Assembly: GCF_023516615.1 (NCBI RefSeq)
Contig: NZ_JAMGBF010000034.1
Location: 81,493 to 145,492 of the forward strand
Direction of reading: 5' to 3'
DNA from: Streptomyces panaciradicis
Lineage (GTDB): Bacteria; Actinomycetota; Actinomycetes; Streptomycetales; Streptomycetaceae
DNA length: 64,000 nt
The notes under the pieces were generated by a model that was not told the origin of the DNA, did no database searches, and saw only the letters and a program-made list of their open reading frames with translations. Shown piece by piece: positions 8,566 to 16,584 of this stretch (the stretch's first letter is position 1; each line of letters starts with the position of its first letter). The translations under genes and the position numbers were made by a program.

Positions 8566-9498
8566 ATGACTGCACGCGGCTGGTTCCTGTTCTCCCTGAT
8601 GGGAGTCGTCTGGGGCATCCCCTACCTGATGATCAAGGTGGCGGTGGACGCTCCGCTGTCCCCGTCCGTGGTGGTGTTCACGCGCTGTGCGCTGGGCGCC
8701 GCGCTCCTGCTCCCCTTCGCTCTGCGACAGGGGGGCCTGGTGAGGACGGTCCGTACCCACTGGCTGCCGATGCTGGCCTTCGCGTGCATAGAGATCATCG
8801 GCCCGTGGTTCACGCTGACGGATGCCGAGCGGCACCTGTCCAGTTCGACGGCGGGCCTGCTGATCGCGGGCGTACCGATCGTCGGAGTGGCCCTGGCCCG
8901 CTTCTTCGGCGACACGGAGCACCTGGGCGTACGACGGATGACGGGACTGGCGCTGGGGCTGGCGGGAGTCGCGGTGCTCACGGTCCCGCACCTGACGGGT
9001 GGCGACGCGCTCTCGCTGGCCGAAGTACTGCTGACGGTCGTGGGCTACGCGACGGCCCCGCTGATAGCGGCCCGCTGGCTGAAGGACGTCTCCACCTTCC
9101 AGCTCATCACCCCCTGCCTGGCGCTGGCGGCAATCGTGTACGCGGGGCCGGCCGCGGTGACCCGGCCGTCCGAGATGCCGTCGGCCTCGGTGCTGGCGGC
9201 TCTCGCCGGCCTGGGCGTGATCTGCACGGCGCTCGCCTTCGTGGCGTTCCTGGAGCTGATCAAGGAGGTGGGCCCGACGCGCGCGACGGTCTTCACGTAC
9301 GTCAACCCGGCGGTGGCGGTCGCGGCGGGAGCGCTGTTCCTGGGCGAGGACCTGACCTGGGGCATCGGGGCGGCGTTCGCGCTGATCCTGGCGGGCTCGG
9401 TCCTCGCCACGACAACTGGTCGGACGCGTCCGACCCGCCCGGTAACATGGTCGACACGGCAGACGAGCCGGGCGGACGGCCGCGTGGAGTCCCCTTGA
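8566..9498 (+). CDS. EamA/DMT-family transporter (exporter)
   Basis: A 310-residue inner-membrane protein with two EamA repeats and about ten hydrophobic helices, starting WFLFSLMGVVWGIPYLMIK. Members export amino acids or other metabolites; the substrate cannot be read from sequence. It directly follows the AraC regulator. The recognisable membrane part ends near residue 285, and the last 25 residues (Arg/Thr-rich) are encoded by what must be the rnpB promoter and the first 39 nt of the RNase P RNA, with the TGA at 9496-9498. The tail therefore looks like an accident of overlap rather than a functional domain. Confidence 0.9.
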   Translation: MTARGWFLFSLMGVVWGIPYLMIKVAVDAPLSPSVVVFTRCALGAALLLPFALRQGGLVRTVRTHWLPMLAFACIEIIGPWFTLTDAERHLSSSTAGLLIAGVPIVGVALARFFGDTEHLGVRRMTGLALGLAGVAVLTVPHLTGGDALSLAEVLLTVVGYATAPLIAARWLKDVSTFQLITPCLALAAIVYAGPAAVTRPSEMPSASVLAALAGLGVICTALAFVAFLELIKEVGPTRATVFTYVNPAVAVAAGALFLGEDLTWGIGAAFALILAGSVLATTTGRTRPTRPVTWSTRQTSRADGRVESP

Positions 9499-9866
9499 GG
9501 GGCTTCCCGAGGAACGTCCGGGCTCCACAGGGCAGGGTGGTGGCTAACGGCCACCCGGGGTGACCCGCGGGACAGTGCCACAGAAAGCAAACCGCCGGGG
9601 GCTTCGGCCCTCGGTAAGGGTGAAACGGTGGTGTAAGAGACCACCAGTGCCCAGGGTGACCTGGGCAGCTAGGTAAACCCCACCCGGAGCAAGGTCAAGA
9701 GGGAGCACCCCGGTGCTCCTGCGGGGACGTTCGAGGGCTGCCCGCCCGAGTCCCCGGGTAGACCGCACGAGGCCGGCGGCAACGCCGGCCCTAGATGGAT
9801 GGCCGTCGCCCCGGCCCCCGCGAGGGAACCGGGGAACAGAACCCGGCGTACAGCCCGACTCGTCTG
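9460..9866 (+). ncRNA. rnpB: RNase P RNA, bacterial class A
   Basis: About 407 nt with the class A RNase P signature. The 5' end CAGACGAGCCGGGCGG pairs with the 3' end AGCCCGACTCGTCTG (stem P1). Conserved blocks are in order: GTCCGGGCTCCACAGGGCAG, ACAGAAAGCAAACCGCC, GGTAAGGGTGAAACGGTGG, GTAAGAGACCACCAG, and ACAGAACCCGGCGTACAG. It is the catalytic RNA that matures tRNA 5' ends. Both ends are set from the P1 pairing and may be off by a few bases. A TAACAT at 9443-9448 could be part of its promoter, which would lie inside the EamA reading frame. The minus-strand BREX genes begin directly downstream. Confidence 0.96.
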
Positions 9867-9907
9867 CTGCTCAAAAGCGTGCACCGGGAATCCTCGGAAT
9901 TGACCGG

Positions 9908-9925
9908 CGCAAGACCACCCTTGCG
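9908..9925. terminator. Small hairpin between rnpB and brxHI
   Basis: CGCAAG at 9908-9913 pairs with CTTGCG at 9920-9925 around a 6-nt loop. It lies between the convergent rnpB and brxHI genes, where a bidirectional terminator is expected, but it has no T-tract and a short stem. Confidence 0.4.
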
Positions 9926-9978
9926 GCACCGGAAGATTTGTGCGGGAGTCGTGTTGCGCCAATGAAGCGCCCCCACCC

Positions 9979-12108
9979 TCACTTGACCGTGAACCTGACT
10001 GTTTCACGGAGCGCGGCGGATGCACCGCCTAGGTCGGCCAGCCGAGCCGCGAGCGTGGCCTCAGCCAAGCGAGGCGGAAGGGCCACGCCGAACTTCAGTC
10101 CCGTCAGTGCGCGAGGGTCCACAGCTGGGAGGCTCAAGTGATCGGCGGCGTCCGCAGTGGCCTTTTGCCACTCCTGGGGAGTGATGTCCTCGCGCAGTCG
10201 GACGTATGTGTCCGTAGGGCGCTGCAAGGGGTCGGCGATGCCAGAGAGAGTCGCGGCCAGGGTGGCGTTGGCGCGATAGCCTGCCCATGTCCACCACCGC
10301 ACGTTCGTGTCGTGGCCTCCGCGCATGATGACAGTGCGGTTGCGGCACACAAGTTCGCTGTTCTCATCGCGCATACGCGCAAGGGTGCTTTCGGCACGGC
10401 GGGTGAGCCTCACCGGCGGGGTGGCACCGAGCAAGACCTCTCGGGCGGCCCGCGTCAGCTCGTACGACGCAGTGCGAGTCAGGCCGATGCCGCCCCAGCG
10501 GGCCCTCCCGCCGCTTTCCACCGGCTCGACGAAGCAGCGGCGGCGCGACCAGTCGATGTACGTCACCTGCCAGCTGCGCCCGGCGAGGAGAAGTCGGCGC
10601 GGGCCGACGACCTCGTCAGTGAGCAGCACCGGATCCGTGGTGCCAATCTCCGTGCGGCCCGATAGCACGGTGAATTCCGGAGCGGCGGTGAAGACGGCGG
10701 TGAGGTCCATGAAATGGCGGTAGCCGAACCGTTTTTCGGCCTCAGGACCTACGAAGAGAAGCTCGCCGTCCCGCTCCAGGTAACCCTCCCCGACCAGATG
10801 GCGAACGATCGGCTCGGCGGGTCGGCCGAACGGACCGAGGCCTCCCCACCACTCCTGCCACAGTCGGTCACCGACCTGGTGCTCCTGCAGGCACAGAGCG
10901 AGCACCTGTTGCGCGACGATGTGCCGGGGCTCGGGTGGAGCGGTGACCGGTTCCACCCAGCCGCGCGACCAGAGCAGCAGCAGAGCCGCCGCGGACAGCA
11001 GTCCGGAGTCGTCGGTGGCCAGGAACAGGCAATTGCGGACAGACCCCGGTCGTCGGCCGGTGCGCCCCAGTCGCTGCAAGAACGACGCCACAGTGCTTGG
11101 TGCGTCGATCTGGACGACCCGGTCGAGGTCGCCGACGTCGATGCCCAGCTCCAGGGTGCTGGTGGAGACGATCACGCAGTCGCGAGCCTCCGCAAACGCC
11201 TCTTCGGCTCGCCGTCGCTCGTCCACGGACAGCGATGCGTGGGAAAGGAAAGTGGTGATGCCCTTCGCACGCAGCGCCGCCCCGAGCTCCTCGACCTGTT
11301 TGCGTGATTCGCAGAACACCAGACGCTTCTCGCCTCGGTGCAATGCCGCGATCACTGTCGACGCATTGGCCAAAGACCCCACATAGTCGAGCTGGATGTC
11401 TCCAGGCGGAGGCAGCTCCTGCTGCTTCTCCTTCAGATGCGGAGCCACCACCTGGGCCTCGCGCTGTCCGGTCTTTGCGCCCTGTAGCCAGGAGAGCAGT
11501 TCGTCCGGGTTGCCCACTGTGGCGGACAGGCCGACTCGCTGAACCGGGCGTCCGGCCACCCGCTCCAGCCGCTCCAGCACGGCCAGCAGATGCCACCCTC
11601 GATCGTCGCCCGCGAAGGCGTGCACCTCGTCGACGACGATCGCCCGCAGACCGGAGAAGAAGGCTTGATGCTCGACGTTCGCACTGACCAGCATGGCCTC
11701 GAGGGACTCGGGGGTGGTCAGGAGTACGTCTGGTCGTTCGCGCAGGATGCGCTTACGGCGGAGATGTGTGACGTCTCCGTGCCAGAGCGCCGCTGTGCGC
11801 CCAAGCCATGAGGTGTACGTCTCCAGTCGGGGATGCAGGTTGTTGAGCAGTGCCTTCAGGGGGCAAACGTAGAGAACTGAAGTGCCGTCCCATTTCTCCT
11901 GTGCCATCCGCGAGAGCAGAGGAAAGAAAGCGGCCTCGGTCTTCCCTCCAGCGGTCGGGGCGATCAGTACTGCGTCCGCGCCGTTTGTCAGGGGGGCGAT
12001 CGCCTCCTCCTGGAGGGAACGGAGTCCGGGCCAGCCCAGAGTGTTCACGATGTGGTGAACCAAGCCCGGATGAAGTTGATCCATCGGGTCCGGCGCGACA
12101 TCGCTCAC
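9979..12108 (-). CDS. brxHI: BREX type 2 DEAD/DEAH helicase BrxHI (Lhr-like)
   Basis: A 709-residue superfamily 2 helicase. Motifs in order: PTAGGKTEA (Walker A, about residue 52), TTPESLEAML, VVDEVHAF (DEVH box), LSATVGNP, then in the second RecA domain LVFCESRKQVEELG, STSTLELGIDVGDLDRVVQ and QRLGRTGRR (motif VI). The C-terminal half is Lhr-like. BrxHI is a core component of BREX type 2 phage defence, acting in the cytoplasm; its precise step is unknown. The GTG at 12108 overlaps the brxD stop (GTGA), so translation is coupled and brxHI is last in the pgl/brx direction of transcription. DrmB of DISARM is a similar helicase, but the neighbours decide for BREX. Confidence 0.93.
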   Translation of the reverse strand: MSDVAPDPMDQLHPGLVHHIVNTLGWPGLRSLQEEAIAPLTNGADAVLIAPTAGGKTEAAFFPLLSRMAQEKWDGTSVLYVCPLKALLNNLHPRLETYTSWLGRTAALWHGDVTHLRRKRILRERPDVLLTTPESLEAMLVSANVEHQAFFSGLRAIVVDEVHAFAGDDRGWHLLAVLERLERVAGRPVQRVGLSATVGNPDELLSWLQGAKTGQREAQVVAPHLKEKQQELPPPGDIQLDYVGSLANASTVIAALHRGEKRLVFCESRKQVEELGAALRAKGITTFLSHASLSVDERRRAEEAFAEARDCVIVSTSTLELGIDVGDLDRVVQIDAPSTVASFLQRLGRTGRRPGSVRNCLFLATDDSGLLSAAALLLLWSRGWVEPVTAPPEPRHIVAQQVLALCLQEHQVGDRLWQEWWGGLGPFGRPAEPIVRHLVGEGYLERDGELLFVGPEAEKRFGYRHFMDLTAVFTAAPEFTVLSGRTEIGTTDPVLLTDEVVGPRRLLLAGRSWQVTYIDWSRRRCFVEPVESGGRARWGGIGLTRTASYELTRAAREVLLGATPPVRLTRRAESTLARMRDENSELVCRNRTVIMRGGHDTNVRWWTWAGYRANATLAATLSGIADPLQRPTDTYVRLREDITPQEWQKATADAADHLSLPAVDPRALTGLKFGVALPPRLAEATLAARLADLGGASAALRETVRFTVK

Positions 12109-13442
12109 GGCAGGTCCAGTTCCACGCTGTCGGCACTGTCGACCGCGGCAGCGTTGCGCTCCACCTCGGTCAGTTCCGATGCATTGACGGTGAGTGCGTA
12201 GTGCTCGCGCGGGTCGAAATCCTCGAACTGGTCGATGCGGTCGAGTACGTCACCCACCAGCTTCTTGAGGAACAGCCGCGGGGCGACCCCCACCTTGCCT
12301 CCCAGCGCCCCGCCCACAGCCTTGGCCAGATCGGCAACGTAGCCGTCATCCGCCACTTCTCTGATTCGTTCAGCGACCGGCGAACCGGATGCATACAGGT
12401 CCCGGATGGTCAGGCCGAGTGCGATCAGTGAGTCCTGGGTGAAGCCCGGCAGTCTGAGCTGTACGGCGCGCGGGTTGTCGAAGCGCGGGTCAGTGGTGAA
12501 GTCGGTGGCCAGGCGCTGTGCCAGCGGGGCCAGGCGTTGCACCCCCTGCCTACCGTCGAAGAACGCAGGCGTACCAGTGACCAGCAGGTAGAGGCCGGGG
12601 AAGCGTCCGGAGTGCACTTCGTCGATGAGCTGACGCAGTGCGTTCAAGGCCTTGTCACGGGCGTCCGAGCGGACCCGCTGCAGAGTCTCGACCTCGTCCA
12701 GGACGACGAGCAACCCCGACTGGCCAGAGTCGTGTAGCACTGTGAGCAGCCCCTGGAGAAAACCAAGTGCCCCGAAGTGATCGAGGTCGCCGCGCACGCC
12801 GGCCCCCCTGCGGGCAGCCGCTGCCACGTGGGGCTGTCCGCCGAGCCAGGCCATGACCGCCGAGGCGGTGGCTTCGTCGCCCGCGGCGACTGCGGCCCGG
12901 TATCCACGCAGAGCCGTCGCGAACGACGGGGCGTGCCGAGACACCTCGCTCAGCCGGGAAGTCATCAGCTTCTCCACCTGGGCGGGCAGGTTTTCCTCGG
13001 TAGCTCCGTCGGCCAGCGCATCCTCCTCCAGGACGTAGAACCACGCGTCCACAACCGGTCGGAGCGCGCTCGGCGGGAAACTGGACGTGGTGAGCCGTTC
13101 CGTGAGACGGCGGTAGACGGTCTCGAGTTTGTGCAGTGGCGTCTCGGTTTCCGAGATCTGGATCTCGGCGACGGCGAGGTTACGCCTCTTGGCCCGCTCA
13201 CCGAGCCACCGCGCGAAGAAGGTCTTGCCCGACCCGTACTCGCCTCGCACCGCCTTGAACACCGAGGCTCCGGACACGACGGCATCGAGTTCCGCGTCGA
13301 GCGCGGACTCGAACCGGTCCAGGCCGGTCGCCAGCAGACCCAGTCCGTTTTCCGGAACGGCGCCTCGGCGCAGGGCATCGATCACGTCGCGACGCCGAGC
13401 GGCACTGACGGGTCCGTTTCCAGCGGGGCTGTCTGTCCTCAC
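12105..13442 (-). CDS. brxD: BREX ATP-binding protein BrxD
   Basis: A 445-residue P-loop ATPase of the BrxD (DUF2791) family. Walker A is GEYGSGKTFFARWL near residue 72, preceded by the conserved RRRDVIDALRRG opening and GLDRFESALD; Walker B is LLVVLDEVETL near residue 245. It resembles ORC/AAA-type ATPases. In BREX type 2 it accompanies PglW-X-Y-Z. The GTG at 13442 follows GGGAGA with 8 nt spacing. The stop overlaps the brxHI start by 4 nt. Its 5' end faces the DUF262 gene across 218 nt. Confidence 0.93.
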   Translation of the reverse strand: MRTDSPAGNGPVSAARRRDVIDALRRGAVPENGLGLLATGLDRFESALDAELDAVVSGASVFKAVRGEYGSGKTFFARWLGERAKRRNLAVAEIQISETETPLHKLETVYRRLTERLTTSSFPPSALRPVVDAWFYVLEEDALADGATEENLPAQVEKLMTSRLSEVSRHAPSFATALRGYRAAVAAGDEATASAVMAWLGGQPHVAAAARRGAGVRGDLDHFGALGFLQGLLTVLHDSGQSGLLVVLDEVETLQRVRSDARDKALNALRQLIDEVHSGRFPGLYLLVTGTPAFFDGRQGVQRLAPLAQRLATDFTTDPRFDNPRAVQLRLPGFTQDSLIALGLTIRDLYASGSPVAERIREVADDGYVADLAKAVGGALGGKVGVAPRLFLKKLVGDVLDRIDQFEDFDPREHYALTVNASELTEVERNAAAVDSADSVELDLP

Positions 13443-13567
13443 CCGGACAGTCTCCCATTTGGCCGGATAGGGGGTGACCGCACCGTAAGGTACGCGGCCG
13501 GAAGTTCGGGTGTCTCACCTGCGGAGCAAGCTCCACGTCCTGTCGCCCATACAGGTTGACAACGGTC

Positions 13568-13596
13568 TTGACTGAGTTCAACTCCGTTGATGCAAT
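13568..13596 (+). promoter_or_regulatory. Predicted sigma-70-type promoter of the DUF262/CBS pair
   Basis: TTGACT at 13568-13573 and TGCAAT at 13591-13596 are separated by exactly 17 nt. A start near 13603 leaves about 58 nt of leader before the GTG at 13661. This supports the short DUF262 start and an own promoter independent of brxD, which runs the other way. Confidence 0.5.
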
Positions 13597-13660
13597 GGCA
13601 TGTTCACCGCCGGTGACCGGTGGCGACTCGCCGTTCAGGTTCAACACGGGAAGACACAGC

Positions 13661-15469
13661 GTGGCACTCGACAGTCTGAAACTCAGCGACGCTCTCGCGG
13701 ACGTCGCTTCCGGCGCGTTACAGCTCCCAGACTTCCAACGTGAGTGGAAGTGGGACGACGAGCGCATCAGGGCCCTCATCGCGACAGTGACACTCGACTA
13801 TCCGCTCGGCGTGGTGATGGCGCTGCAGACCAACGGCACGTCACTGTTCCGCACCCGGACGCTCAAGGGGGCCGAGGATGCGCAGGCCAGGGTGCCCGAG
13901 CTCCTGCTGCTCGACGGACAGCAGCGCCTGACCTCCCTCTTCCAGGCACTCCACCGCGATCGTCCGGTCGAGACAGTGGACGCGCGGGGGAAGGAGCTGA
14001 GGCGCTGGTACTACATCGACATCGAGAAGGCCATCGGGACGCCGGCCGACCGCGACGACGCCATCGTCTCCGTGCCGGAAGACAAGATCCTCAAGACCGG
14101 CTTCAACCGCAGGGAAGTCGTGGACCTCAGCACCGTCGAAGGCGAGTGCGGGGCCGGCTACTTCCCGCTCCACTTCGTTTTCGACACGGAGCGGGTGAAC
14201 GACTGGCACCAGGAGTTCGTGAAGGTCGACGTCACGAACTGGGGGCTGTGGGGTCAGTTCCAGGTCCACGTACTGAACCGCATGCAGTCGTTCCAGGTCC
14301 CGATGATCAAACTTGCGGCTTCCACGACCATGGACGCGGTCTGCGCGGTGTTCGAGCGGGTCAACACCGGTGGTGTGCCGCTCAACGTCTTCGAACTGCT
14401 GACAGCCACGTACGCGGGTAACCAGGAGTACGTGGCACAGCACGGCGACTACTACAAGCTCCCGGACGTCTGGTTCGACATCAAGAAGAGCCTGGCCTCG
14501 TCGTACCCCGTGTTCGGACGCATGGAGGCCGGCGTCGAGGACGGACTCAGCAGCAGTGACTTCCTCCAGGCCGTGGCACTCGTCCGCACCTGGGAACGTA
14601 AGCGGCAGGAGCCGCGTGCTGCCGTCTCGTGCAAGCGCCGTGACCTGCTGGAACTACCGCTCACCGACTTCAGCCTGTTGGCTCCCCGCGTGGCTGAGGC
14701 TTTCGAGTGGGTCGGAGCATTTCTGGAGCGCCAGTGCATCGTGCGCGCCCCCGATCTGCCGTATCGCACGCAGCTCGTACCCTTGGCCGCCGTACGCACC
14801 ATCCTGGGCGAGGAGACCGACAGCGAGGCAGCCGACGACCTGCTCACGCAGTGGTTCTGGTGCGGTGTCCTCGGCGAGATGTACGGCGGTTCGACGGAGA
14901 GCCGCTTCACCCGCGACGTGGAACAACTCATCGAGCGGCTGCGGGGCAACACGGAGGTGATTCCCGACACTATCGCCGAGGCGGCCTTCCTGGACGATCG
15001 GCTGGACACGCTCAGCACTCGCAACAGCGCCGCCTACAAGGGCATTTACGCCCTCCTGGTCAAGCAGGGGGCGGTCGACTGGTACTTCACCGAAGCACCC
15101 CTGAATGCCGCGCGACTGGCCGAGTACAGCGTGGAGGTGCGCCAGATCTTCCCGAAGGCATGGATCGACAAGAACCAGCCCTCCTACAGCGGCAGGGCGA
15201 ACTCGATCGTCAACAAGACGCCGCTGTCGCTGCGGGCCAGCAAAAGCATGGGCGGATCGCCGGCGGGTTATCTCAAGACGCTCGCACTTGAGTCGGGCAT
15301 GCGCCTCGAGTGGTTCGACGACGTCGTTGCCACGCATCTGGTGGACCCTGCCGCATTGCACGCAGGCGACTTCGAGCAGTTCTACCAGAGCAGGGCGAAG
15401 CAGCTGCTGGAGCTGGTCATGTCGGCCATGGGCAAGCGCACCGTCTTCCGCGACACGAAGGCCGGGTGA
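13661..15469 (+). CDS. DUF262 (GmrSD/BrxU-like) protein with altered DUF1524 site
   Basis: A 602-residue protein. The N-terminal DUF262 domain (ParB/Srx-like fold) shows LPDFQREWKWDDERI at about 21-36, LLDGQQRLTSLFQ at 82-94 (the nucleotide-binding DGQQR motif) and FERVNTGGVPLNVFELL at 230-246. The C-terminal part resembles DUF1524, an HNH-type nuclease: VRQIFPKAW near residue 495, NSIVNKTPLS and GSPAGYLKTL. In active DUF1524 proteins the segment reads H-H-I-F-P; here the His positions are Arg-Gln. DUF262/DUF1524 proteins are type IV restriction enzymes (GmrSD, BrxU) cutting modified phage DNA. Codon 20 is TTA. GTG 13661 is chosen from the promoter and domain start; ATG starts near 13595 are possible. 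One nt separates it from the CBS gene. Confidence 0.88.
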   Translation: MALDSLKLSDALADVASGALQLPDFQREWKWDDERIRALIATVTLDYPLGVVMALQTNGTSLFRTRTLKGAEDAQARVPELLLLDGQQRLTSLFQALHRDRPVETVDARGKELRRWYYIDIEKAIGTPADRDDAIVSVPEDKILKTGFNRREVVDLSTVEGECGAGYFPLHFVFDTERVNDWHQEFVKVDVTNWGLWGQFQVHVLNRMQSFQVPMIKLAASTTMDAVCAVFERVNTGGVPLNVFELLTATYAGNQEYVAQHGDYYKLPDVWFDIKKSLASSYPVFGRMEAGVEDGLSSSDFLQAVALVRTWERKRQEPRAAVSCKRRDLLELPLTDFSLLAPRVAEAFEWVGAFLERQCIVRAPDLPYRTQLVPLAAVRTILGEETDSEAADDLLTQWFWCGVLGEMYGGSTESRFTRDVEQLIERLRGNTEVIPDTIAEAAFLDDRLDTLSTRNSAAYKGIYALLVKQGAVDWYFTEAPLNAARLAEYSVEVRQIFPKAWIDKNQPSYSGRANSIVNKTPLSLRASKSMGGSPAGYLKTLALESGMRLEWFDDVVATHLVDPAALHAGDFEQFYQSRAKQLLELVMSAMGKRTVFRDTKAG

Positions 15470-15470
15470 G

Positions 15471-16529
15471 GTGCTCGTGCTCCGGACACCTCCCGATGAT
15501 GAGCTGCTGGCGTTCAAAGGCCGGCGCGTACCTCTCATCGAGCTGCTGACCTGCTTCAACACCCGGTTCCGCAACGACCAGGCAATCCTGCTCATCGAGC
15601 AGCGGCTGAAGGAAGTCGGTCTCGCGACCCTGCCGTACTTCGCCACCTGCGGCAGCCAGTCCGAGATCCACATCGTCGCCCAGGGATCCGCAGCGACGGG
15701 TGACGGGGACGGCGCGGACGAGGAGCAGGAGGACGAGGCCGGGCTGCTGCCCGGTGCGCTGCCGCAGCAGCCCTTTCGTGTCGGTGACCTTCCGAGCGCC
15801 CACGCCGGGGTCGACTCGGTCACCTCTGCCTCGGACCTCACCGAGGCGACCTACATCATGCACACGAAGAACTACTCCCAGGTCCCGGTCCTGGAGGACC
15901 AGTACACGGTGACCGGTGTCGTCACCTGGCGCTCGGTGGCCAAGATGTACGGCACAGGGGCGACCGTGGCGTTGGCCAACGCGATTGTGGAGGACCCGCC
16001 GGTCGCGCATGCCCACGACGACTTCTTCGCCATGCTCCCCAATGTCTGCGAGCACGGATATGTGCTGGTCAGAGCCCACAACGGGCGAATCAGCGGCATC
16101 GTCACGGCCACGGACATCACCCAGCGCTTCGACGCCACGGCGTGGCCGTTCTTCGTCGTGGGCGAGATCGAACTCCGGTTGCGCAAGTGCCTTGGTGCAA
16201 AGCTGAGCGAGGACGCCATCCGCAAGGTGCAGCGGAACGACAACAAGACAGGGAAGATCACGGACCTCACATTCGGCCAGTACGTGATACTCCTCGATGG
16301 TGACCAGCGGAACAAGAACGGACAGCGACTGGAACAGAAGTGCGCTGAGGCGGACCAGAACTGGCAGGCTCTCGGCTGGTCCGGAGTGAACCAGGTCCAG
16401 TTCGTGCACCAGCTCAACCGGGTGCGCAACATCCGGAACCAGATCGCGCACTTCGACGCGGAGCCGCTGTCGCCACAGCGGAGCGAGGAACTGCGCCAGT
16501 TCGTGGGACTGCTGCGCCAGCTCACCTGA
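15471..16529 (+). CDS. CBS-pair protein with HEPN-like C-terminal domain
   Basis: A 352-residue protein. Residues 1-75 are a short alpha/beta domain, 80-100 an acidic linker. Residues about 102-225 form a CBS pair: FRVGDLPSAHAGVDSV, IMHTKNYSQVPVLE and VTGVVTWRSV, then EHGYVLVRAHNGRISGIVT. CBS pairs bind adenosyl nucleotides as regulatory ligands. Residues about 240-352 are helical and end with NRVRNIRNQIAHFD; the RNQIAH segment fits the R-x4-H signature of HEPN RNases (Swt1/Abi-like). I infer a nucleotide-gated RNase or a regulator of the DUF262 partner, one nt upstream. The start is GTG 15471 (GTG 15477 is possible). Strong terminator downstream. Confidence 0.88.
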   Translation: MLVLRTPPDDELLAFKGRRVPLIELLTCFNTRFRNDQAILLIEQRLKEVGLATLPYFATCGSQSEIHIVAQGSAATGDGDGADEEQEDEAGLLPGALPQQPFRVGDLPSAHAGVDSVTSASDLTEATYIMHTKNYSQVPVLEDQYTVTGVVTWRSVAKMYGTGATVALANAIVEDPPVAHAHDDFFAMLPNVCEHGYVLVRAHNGRISGIVTATDITQRFDATAWPFFVVGEIELRLRKCLGAKLSEDAIRKVQRNDNKTGKITDLTFGQYVILLDGDQRNKNGQRLEQKCAEADQNWQALGWSGVNQVQFVHQLNRVRNIRNQIAHFDAEPLSPQRSEELRQFVGLLRQLT

Positions 16530-16537
16530 CGAACGGC

Positions 16538-16572
16538 GAGCCGGTCCTGGATATCACCTCCAGGACCGGCTC
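16538..16572. terminator. Bidirectional terminator between CBS gene and pglZ
   Basis: A perfect 13-bp stem, 16538-16550 with 16560-16572, and a 9-nt loop lie between the two convergent stops (16529 and 16585). The stem is GC-rich; no long T-tract, as is usual in Streptomyces. Confidence 0.85.
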
Positions 16573-16584
16573 ACGGTCCTCTGC

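Noticed and set aside
9867..9978. Attachment site copy of the rnpB 3' end
   Set aside because: No second copy of the rnpB end was seen near 43.8-44.3 kb and no integrase is present; only an imperfect TCTGCTGC match was noticed.
9979..13442. DISARM system (DrmB-like helicase)
   Set aside because: The helicase is similar, but the neighbours are BrxD and PglZ/Y/X/W, which define BREX type 2; no DrmA, DrmC or DrmMI was recognised.
13556..13660. N-terminal extension of the DUF262 protein from TTG 13556
   Set aside because: The segment contains the likely promoter (13568-13596) and lies ahead of the first conserved DUF262 residues.
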